Part shown: piece by piece, positions 9,882 to 15,249 of the stretch | Position numbering within the stretch: the stretch's first letter is position 1 | Layout of the letters: each line of letters starts with the position of its first letter | The notes under the pieces: model-generated | The model's input: only the letters and a program-made list of their open reading frames with translations | What the model was told of the DNA's origin: nothing | Database searches by the model: none | NCBI GenBank assembly: GCA_029747585.1 | Contig: JAPEVF010001024.1 | Coordinates: 1 to 15,249, forward strand | DNA from: Pleurotus djamor | Lineage: Eukaryota; Basidiomycota; Agaricomycetes; Agaricales; Pleurotaceae | Length of the DNA stretch: 15,249 bases | Reading direction: 5' to 3' | Translations under genes and position numbers: made by a program

Positions 9882-10860
9882 CTAAACTGACTGCTCAGAG
9901 ACGCTCTCGGTCACCTCCGGAACCCCTTCTCGCCAAGTTATACCTGAAAATGCAGCAGCCTCCACGGCGATTTGTCTGACAGCTTTCACCTCTTCCAGAG
10001 AAGCACCCTGTCTCCGTGCACCCGCGAGATGCCAATTGATTTGCTTGGGTGTGTCATTGGCGATGATACTGGTGACCAAAACGTATGATGTCTCGATGGG
10101 AGACAGGACAGAATGATGCCCATACACAACTCCGTAGCCGATGGTCCGGGAAAACCAGCCTGATGAACGCGGTCTCAGCTCAACGAAAGCATCACAAAAT
10201 ACCATCCAATAATTACCGAGGTCAGGATAGATGGTGTCCAAGAGGCATTGAACAGGTCCAGATGTTTCTCCGTATATGTTTTCAAAATTCTGGCGACCAC
10301 TTGAAGAGTAGTCTTCCAGAGAAAGTGAGGTATCTCTGAGTAACTTCTTGAGTATGATAACATTGTGGCGGGCTGCCAACGTGACTTACCTGGATAGTGT
10401 TCCGATACTTTCGCTGATAGCTTTCGGGGTGATATCATTGAGAGCAATCAAACTATTGATAGCCTAACAGAGATTTGACGCGTCAGTCCTTTGAACTTCA
10501 AGCTTCAAGCTTCATAAACCAGATCGTCAACCCACGTGCCTTTGGATAACCACTGGTAAGGCCTGCCTTGAATAAAGCATCCCGCAGCCTTCTTACGAGG
10601 AGGGTGTGATCATCTTGCGAGTTCAATTCTTCGCTGACGAACTTGTACACTTCTGCGACATGCTCTGGTCTATTGCTCGCGCTGAACGCGACTGACGCAA
10701 CGATGTACCATGGATTGTCCAACACTTCAAACAGTATTCAGCGCACTTTCTTTGTATTTTCGGCGATTTGTAGCGTACCAAGACTTCGATGAGGTGCTTT
10801 CTCGGGAAATGGGTATAGTGACTTGAGGTGTTGGAGGAGGTTTCGAATTTGCTGAGACAT
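9882..10860 (-). CDS. AhpD / carboxymuconolactone decarboxylase-like protein
   Basis: Five exons: 10860-10779, 10724-10540, 10463-10390, 10335-10217 and 10159-9882, all in phase, giving 245 residues. The N-terminal half is helical (NPWYIVASVAFSASNRPEHV, then LLVRRLRDALFKAGLTSGY and AINSLIALNDITP). The C-terminal half has the CMD-like signature FENIYGETSGPVQ, WFSRTIGYGVVYG, ETSYVLVTSIIANDTPKQI and WHLAGARRQGASLEEV. Fungal proteins of this type are usually annotated as AhpD-like. The CxxC pair of true AhpD is absent from the domain, so alkylhydroperoxidase activity is unlikely and the role is unknown. Intron 2 (10539-10464) appears to be GC-AG. The start at 10860 is the first Met in the exon frame. 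The first exon is the least certain part, because the donor could be 11 bp or so earlier. The C-terminus SEQSV is not a PTS1 signal. The gene is head-to-head with THI6. Confidence 0.85.
10464..10539 (-). other. Probable GC-AG intron in the AhpD-like gene
   Basis: The exon frame ends SGYPK and resumes AINSLIAL. The only phase-0 junction that keeps both frames is AAG|GCACGT ... TGTTAG|GCT. The nearby GT (GCAC|GTGGGT) puts the next exon into an immediate stop. At 76 bp this intron is longer than most here, and it contains a short direct repeat (CTTCAAG units at about 10496-10514 on the plus strand). Confidence 0.65.
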
Positions 10861-10922
10861 CTGATTTTTGGAGCTTGGAGATGCTCACAGTGGCTGTGCA
10901 AACCAAAGGGGTCTTTTCGCCC
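10861..10922. promoter_or_regulatory. Compact bidirectional promoter between AhpD-like gene and THI6
   Basis: Only 62 bp separate the two divergent start codons, so both leaders and core promoters must fit here or overlap coding sequence. CACAG-TGG-CTGTG (10886-10898) is an interrupted palindrome centred at 10892, the midpoint of the interval. There is no TATA box. A shared operator is an inference from symmetry and position only. Confidence 0.5.
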
Positions 10923-13037
10923 ATGGTCAATCCTGTCAACTTAGACTACCGCCTCTATCTCGTCACTGGTCGGGATTTACTTCCCCCAGGAAAGGTATCC
11001 GTACATTTAATGCTGGTAGAGCCGCCCCCTTGACCTGTTTAGGACTACTACGAATCTCTTGAAGAGGTATCCATTTTATCATATTACTCAACCTGATACT
11101 ACGGTGCTGATGCGACATTGACAGTCCATCCAAGGGGGCGTTACATTGGTCCAGCTCAGGGAGAAAAATACGGAAACCAAAGAAGTGAATCCCCTCTGTG
11201 TACACATCTATGAACTCATGACTCATGATTGACGATCTGGATCAGTTCCTCGAGGTCGCTACAAAGTCCAAAGCAATCTGCGATAAATATGGAGTTCCGT
11301 TGATCATCAATGATCGACTCGACATTGCTCTCGCCGTAGGGGCCGCTGGTGTCCATGTCGGCCAAACCGATATGCCTGTGGATGTGCTGAGGAAGTTCTT
11401 GCCCCCTGGAACTATCGTTGGAGTATCCTGCCATAACGTTGACGATGTGGTCGCAGCAGTCAAAGACGGCGTTGATTACATCGGTGTTGGTCCCGTGTGG
11501 GCAACCCAAACCAAGAAAGTTACCTCCCCATTGGTTGGTGTTCGAGGAGTCGGAGCGATGTTGGACGCGCTGCAAGATACCAACGTCAAGGCCGTAATCA
11601 TAGGTCACTCCACAATAACCTGTCGTTGTTGTCTTGCTGAATTTTAAATAGGTGGAATAAAGTCTGCGAACCTTCTACGCACCTTACATGGCTCCGTATC
11701 ACCCCTCGGGCGTGCAGTAGACGGTATCGCCGTCGTCTCACAGATCATGGCGTCCCCGAAGCCTGCTGAAGCCGCTACAAAACTCACCGATATATTCACA
11801 AACTTCACAAAGCATCTTCAGTCTGAACTCTCGTCGCCACTTCAGTCGCCCACCTCTACGGATGGCCTTGAAAAAGTGTGCGCTCTCCTTGAGCAAATCA
11901 AGAAGATCTCCCCCCTCGTACATCAGGCATGTACCTTTACGCGATGCTGTCGTCCCCCCTTGCAACTGATGAACAGATGACGAACACGGTAGTCGCAACT
12001 CAATCTGCCAACATCACACTTGCGCTCGGTGCAAGCCCGTTGATGGCTACTTCCGTTCATGAAATGGAGGATTTATCCAAGCTACCCGGCGCCCTTTTGG
12101 TGAATATTGGTACAATGGTCGATGACACAAGGCGGGGGATGTTGGCGGCTGGTGAATCAGTTCCATTTACTCTCTCTATCACAGCTGAGCATTTTCAAGG
12201 GTTTCACGCCAACGCCAACGGAAAACCTGTTGTGCTAGATCCAGTCGGGGTTGGAGCTTCGCAATATCGAAAGGATGCTGTCAAAGGTCTGTTCATTATA
12301 CGATCGCACAAATACCCGTATGTTGAGGTTGAAACCCAGAATTCCTCAATGCTTGGCAAGCGACTGTCATCAAAGGTAACGCTGGGGAATTAGCAGCGTT
12401 ATCGGGTACTTCTGAAGTATGTTGTCCCTTTTTCGTCTTAGCAATCCTATATACGTATCGATCTGATAATGTAGGTTGCCTCGAAAGGCGTCGACTCCGT
12501 GGGTGATGGATTCAAGGATCCTGTAACTTTTGTCCGAAATCTCGCAAAGAAGGAACGTGAGTGCCTCATCTACTTGATGACTGTCTCCTAGAAGTTATAT
12601 CGGCCGCTCCTTAGGCTGTATCATCGCGTTGACCGGCAAAGTCGACTACGTATCCGACGGGCGGTCCGTCGCCATCCTAGAGAACGGACACGAAATATTG
12701 GGACATGTGACCGGCTCTGGCTGTATCGTCGGCAGTTGCATCGCCAGTTTCTGTGCCGCTTCAGCCTCTTTATCCCCGAGCTCCGACTCAAAACATGTTT
12801 TAGTTGGCAAGGATATGCTATTTGCTGCAATCGGAGGGTCAGTCCATCTTTCTACGTCGGTCAAAGTTTTTGTGTTTGATGTCTTTCAGCATCTCTGTCA
12901 TCAACATCGCTGCGGAATTATCCATGAAACGGGGTGGTGTCCACGGGAATGGGACGTTTCTCCCTTTGCTCATCGACTCCTTATACTCCTTGACGCCTTC
13001 GGACATCGGTGAACATCTCAAAGTGACTTTTGTGTGA
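10923..13037 (+). CDS. THI6: Bifunctional thiamine-phosphate synthase / hydroxyethylthiazole kinase
   Basis: Eleven exons: 10923-10994, 11043-11066, 11125-11184, 11246-11603, 11652-11926, 11977-12151, 12200-12286, 12340-12416, 12475-12556, 12615-12837 and 12890-13037. They encode 526 residues with all phases consistent. The N-terminal half (about 9-220) joins HMP-PP and hydroxyethylthiazole phosphate into thiamine phosphate. It shows YLVTGRDLLPPGK, GGVTLVQLREKNT, PLIINDRLDIALAVGAAG, GVHVGQTDMP (87-96), GVSCHN and DYIGVGPVWATQTKK. The C-terminal half (about 240-515) phosphorylates hydroxyethylthiazole. It shows HQMTNTVVATQSAN (262-275), LDPVGVGAS (334-342), IKGNAGELAAL and GHVTGSGCIVGS, whose Cys 440 sits at the family's catalytic cysteine position. 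Length and domain order match fungal Thi6. Exon 2 is only 24 nt. Intron 5 (11927-11976) is GC-AG. Intron 6 (12152-12199) is 48 bp with no in-frame stop. I saw no thiamine riboswitch in the short leader. Confidence 0.95.
11927..11976 (+). other. THI6: GC-AG intron in THI6, fixed by a conserved motif
   Basis: The exon ends PLVHQ and the next begins MTNTVVATQSAN, together the conserved HQxTNxVV motif of hydroxyethylthiazole kinases. This needs the junction CAG|GCATGT ... GAACAG|ATG. The nearest GT donor (4 bp on) with the same acceptor breaks the frame. With a later acceptor it is open, but it deletes the TNTVV motif. The GC donor is therefore strongly favoured. Confidence 0.85.
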
Positions 13038-13151
13038 AACAAGTAACGGAAGCTGGAGTGGGATATGTTCAAGATAGAAGCGCATTCAATTCTCTCACTA
13101 CATCGACTTCGTAAAGTTGACAATCATTCGATGGCTAAACAAGTATCACTG
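13038..13151. other. Short convergent intergenic region
   Basis: This 114-bp gap lies between the stop codons of THI6 (plus) and the 256-residue gene (minus). Both 3' ends must lie here or overlap. I see no AATAAA signal or strong hairpin. Confidence 0.5.
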
Positions 13152-14177
13152 TTATGGGAACCGCATCCTAAAATCCTCGCGAGATCGACACTTCCTTGGT
13201 GGCGTATGCAGAGTATACCTGTTCGATGTAAGTTAGGTAACAACTTGAACCAGCTAGGGACATCACGTACTTCCGATCCACCCCCCTCGTCCAAATGAGC
13301 AAGATGTCCGAATGCTTAAGTACCTCGACTTCAATGGGAGTGATCACGTCACTAAATGCATCTGTGCTTACTGCATTTGAGAGGGAACCTGTTTGAATCC
13401 TTGGATCTGAAGACCGAGCAACCTTTGATGGGGAAAGAAGAATCCCTCGCAGCCTGTTCGAAGCAATCAGCCATCTTCGCGTGGCATCAACCACAACATA
13501 AACGTACGTCTGATTGACACTGAATGTAGAAGCCGACGCCGCCGTTTGCAAAACCAGTAAATCCTGTTTGCTTGGCATTCGATAGCGCAAAGTCTTCGTG
13601 ATATTTCGCGGTAAAGCTCGTCAGCTCACTGCCATTGTTCTTCAGCATCGTATTGGTCTCCTTGTAGTCAATGACATCTAAATGACCCTCGGTGAGCAAC
13701 ATAGCGTGATAAAATGGGCTCTTTCGTACAGTTCCATGTATCGCCTTGCTGAACGCCTGACCCAGTGCTTGGTTCTTGCACCGTTCCCTCAAAACCTGAA
13801 GAGTCTGAAACAGGCCACACATGAAGACACCTTTCATATGTATTCTTGCCGACATTCAACGTGCCACGATGAACGAGTACGAGGATAATCGACCCTGACT
13901 CGGAGAACTTGGGGTCGTCTGGTGGTAGACGTCCAGTGGCGTATTTGTAGACATCAACATTCCATGTGATCCGACCAGCATCACGTTCGCCGTGATCGGT
14001 GGCATTCCACACGAGAGGTTCATCCTTGAAGATATGAATAGTTTCGCTATTTACAACGAACGCCAACGTCAGTTCATGTCCTCGTGCAACCAAGTTGAGC
14101 ATGACTCGGACTTACCTGCTGAAGTATGTCACATCGGAAGGAGGGACCAATTCAATGTCGACGGAGGAAGGAGACAT
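13152..14177 (-). CDS. Unrecognised protein of about 256 residues
   Basis: Five exons: 14177-14116, 14046-13854, 13804-13508, 13422-13271 and 13218-13152. Phases agree. The last intron (13270-13219) has a perfect CTAAC branch point. The first exons encode a Val/Pro-rich start followed by EPLVWNATDHGERDAGRITW, then VDVYKYATGRLPPDDPKFSE and SGSIILVLVHRGTLN. Exon 3 encodes FSKAIHGTVRKSPFYHAMLL, TEGHLDVIDYKE, FTAKYHEDFAL and FTGFANGGVGFYIQCQSD. Exon 4 ends with TPIEVEVLKHSDILLIWTRG. There is no signal peptide or membrane segment, so it is probably soluble. I recognise no named family. The 85-bp intron 13507-13423 is the weakest: most of it is also open in the downstream frame, so splicing there may differ. 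In-frame ATGs at 14201 and 14216 are alternative starts. I chose 14177 because of its distance (58 bp) from the TATA box. Confidence 0.7.
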
Positions 14178-14234
14178 TGCTGACTGTGATCTGGGTAGCA
14201 TAACTGCTGAGTACATTCACTAATCCTCTGGCTG

Positions 14235-14242
14235 CTTTTATA
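14235..14242 (-). promoter_or_regulatory. TATA box of the 256-residue gene
   Basis: TATAAAAG on the minus strand lies 58 bp upstream of the chosen ATG at 14177. Transcription starting 25-35 bp downstream would give a short leader and skip the in-frame ATG at 14216. It is the clearest canonical core-promoter element in the window. Confidence 0.6.
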
Positions 14243-14639
14243 ACTTTCTGGACAATCCATATCAGTTGGCTTCGGTTGTGATAGGTTATTCTTTGCACCC
14301 CAATTTACGTGGACAGAAGTCCAGAAGTCCCTTCAAGATGACTTTCTGGTCTCTTAGCTCAGGGCTCGTGACTGAGGAAGCATAGCACAAATGTTGTGAG
14401 TGACATTGAAGATTCGCTCAACGCCTCCAAAACGATGAACAATGCCGTCAAGAAGATGAGACTCGCCGAATAGAAGACTGAAATGCGTAATAAGGACAGG
14501 ATGAAGCTGAGGTCGGAGCTGATTTTACAGTTAAAAACATGATTGGTAGTCACAGTGGCAACTAGCGACCGGGCAGGGAACGAATAGAACCATGATACGT
14601 GAGAGACAGAATATGGAGAAGAATCAATAAACTCCAGGT
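14243..14639. other. Intergenic region without a supported gene
   Basis: About 400 bp separate the right-edge gene's stop from the TATA box of the next minus-strand gene. A hydrophobic 94-codon minus-strand reading frame (14643-14359) overlaps the stop of the neighbouring gene and has no splice or similarity support. The rest is presumably 3' flank of one gene and upstream region of the other. I see no repeat, RNA gene or hairpin of note. Confidence 0.5.
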
Positions 14640-15249
14640 TCATTGCATACGGAGATGGTGTCTCTGAGCGGAGCTATAGCAGTTCGAGAAGGTTAGAGTT
14701 ATTTTGTAAAAAGGAGTCAACTGACTCACAGGCTTTGATCACTATAATGAGATGGGCTGCATCGTGCGTGAGGACGGTGTTCTGATGGAACAAAGTGCGA
14801 AGGTTTCGTTAGTCTAGGTGACGATGTTTGCGGAGTGATGCTTCGAGAGGTGTGTTTTGGACGTTCATCGGACGGAGGTTGAGCTACAGTCGCGTTCGAA
14901 GGCAAAACAGGTGGTGGTGGCTGCCTAGAAGGGATATGGTGCTGGTAGTATTGGCGGACTCCAGGAATAGCACATTCTTGGCTTGCGTTTCTTCGTTGGG
15001 CTTGGCTGCGGTGAAGTGACGGCACTGTGATAAAGGTGGCAGTGGCTACAGAACGGCTGTTGAGCTTGGTTTCAGCGATGTCGACAGGATCTTGCGCTTG
15101 AAAGTGCCGTTGAATGGTCCAGATTTGTGTATATACGATGCCGCCCTCCGGTACAGCAGAGTGAACCTCAGCCACTGGGTACGTGCGCACGAGACCAATC
15201 GTCGTTCCGGTGATGTCGAAAACAGTCCCCGTCAATCCCCTTTGCGGGC
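14640..15249 (-). CDS. Unrecognised protein, C-terminal 183 residues, 5' end beyond the window
   Basis: The reading frame is open from the right edge (first full codon at 15247) to 14730. It then crosses a good intron (14729-14674: GTGAGT donor, CTAAC branch point, TATAG acceptor) to a 34-nt last exon with a TGA at 14642-14640. The visible part starts with a folded-looking stretch (RGLTGTVFDITGTTIGLVRT, VPEGGIVYTQIWTIQRHF). It continues into a low-complexity region rich in Pro, Ser, His and Arg (SRQPPPPVLPSNATVAQPPS) and ends LSAQRHHLRMQ. I recognise no domain. A frame stays open for over 500 bp beside a well-formed intron, so the gene is likely real, but its function cannot be given. Confidence 0.6.

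Noticed and set aside
10175..10447. Alternative minus-strand frame (90 codons) across the third and fourth exons of the AhpD-like gene
   Set aside because: It shares the start of exon 3, but then runs on through the intron region in a frame without the GRQNFENIYGETSG and IYPDLG motifs of the family.
11067..11124. Possible TPP riboswitch remnant (ACCTGAT...GTGCTGATG) in THI6 intron 2
   Set aside because: The CTGAGA element and the paired stems of the TPP aptamer are not present in order, and the interval is an ordinary 58-bp intron.
11927..11998. GT donor at 11931 with a later acceptor as an alternative to the GC-AG intron in THI6
   Set aside because: A phase-compatible version exists, but it removes TNTVV from the conserved kinase motif.
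14359..14643. Hydrophobic 94-codon minus-strand frame resembling a small membrane protein
   Set aside because: It overlaps the stop codon of the right-edge gene, has no supporting splice sites or similarity, and its hydrophobicity fits AT-rich intergenic sequence.

Overview
The window looks like nuclear DNA of a filamentous basidiomycete fungus, most likely an Agaricomycete. Every gene is split by many short introns (about 46-90 bp, mostly 48-60) with GT..AG ends and CTAAC/CTGAA-like branch points. The gene content is eukaryotic: an APC/C subunit, a fused Thi6-type thiamine enzyme, and serine/proline-rich membrane proteins. No tRNA, rRNA, transposon, CRISPR array or bacterial-style operon was seen. 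All gene models below were spliced by hand, and exon phases were checked to sum correctly.

Layout from left to right. (1) Positions 1-3711, minus strand: a large multipass membrane protein of unknown function, cut by the left edge, with an ambiguous base at 1281 where its frame slips. (2) 3920-4724, minus: the first 268 residues of APC1, the scaffold subunit of the anaphase-promoting complex. The gene stops at a likely splice donor beside a cluster of ambiguous bases, and the rest of this normally very large protein is absent. (3) 4931-9693, minus: a 13-exon gene for a 1364-residue protein with an N-terminal membrane anchor, TolB/PD40-type propeller repeats and a C-terminal metal-dependent amidohydrolase domain. 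(4) 9882-10860, minus: a 245-residue AhpD/carboxymuconolactone-decarboxylase-like protein. (5) 10923-13037, plus: the bifunctional thiamine enzyme THI6 (thiamine-phosphate synthase plus hydroxyethylthiazole kinase), 526 residues in 11 exons. (6) 13152-14177, minus: an unrecognised 256-residue protein with a TATA box upstream. (7) 14640-15249, minus: the 3' end of an unrecognised proline/serine-rich protein, cut by the right edge.

The genes are not an evident pathway cluster. The only tight arrangement is the head-to-head pair of the AhpD-like gene and THI6. Their start codons are separated by 62 bp, with an interrupted palindrome almost exactly in the middle, so they may be co-regulated. Each of these two genes also appears to contain a GC-AG intron, and in THI6 a conserved kinase motif fixes that junction.

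Nothing here is clearly a new biological system. The items most worth a second look are the broken APC1 (probably an assembly misjoin), the anchored propeller-amidohydrolase, the compact divergent promoter, the GC-AG introns, and three introns with no stop codon and a length divisible by three.
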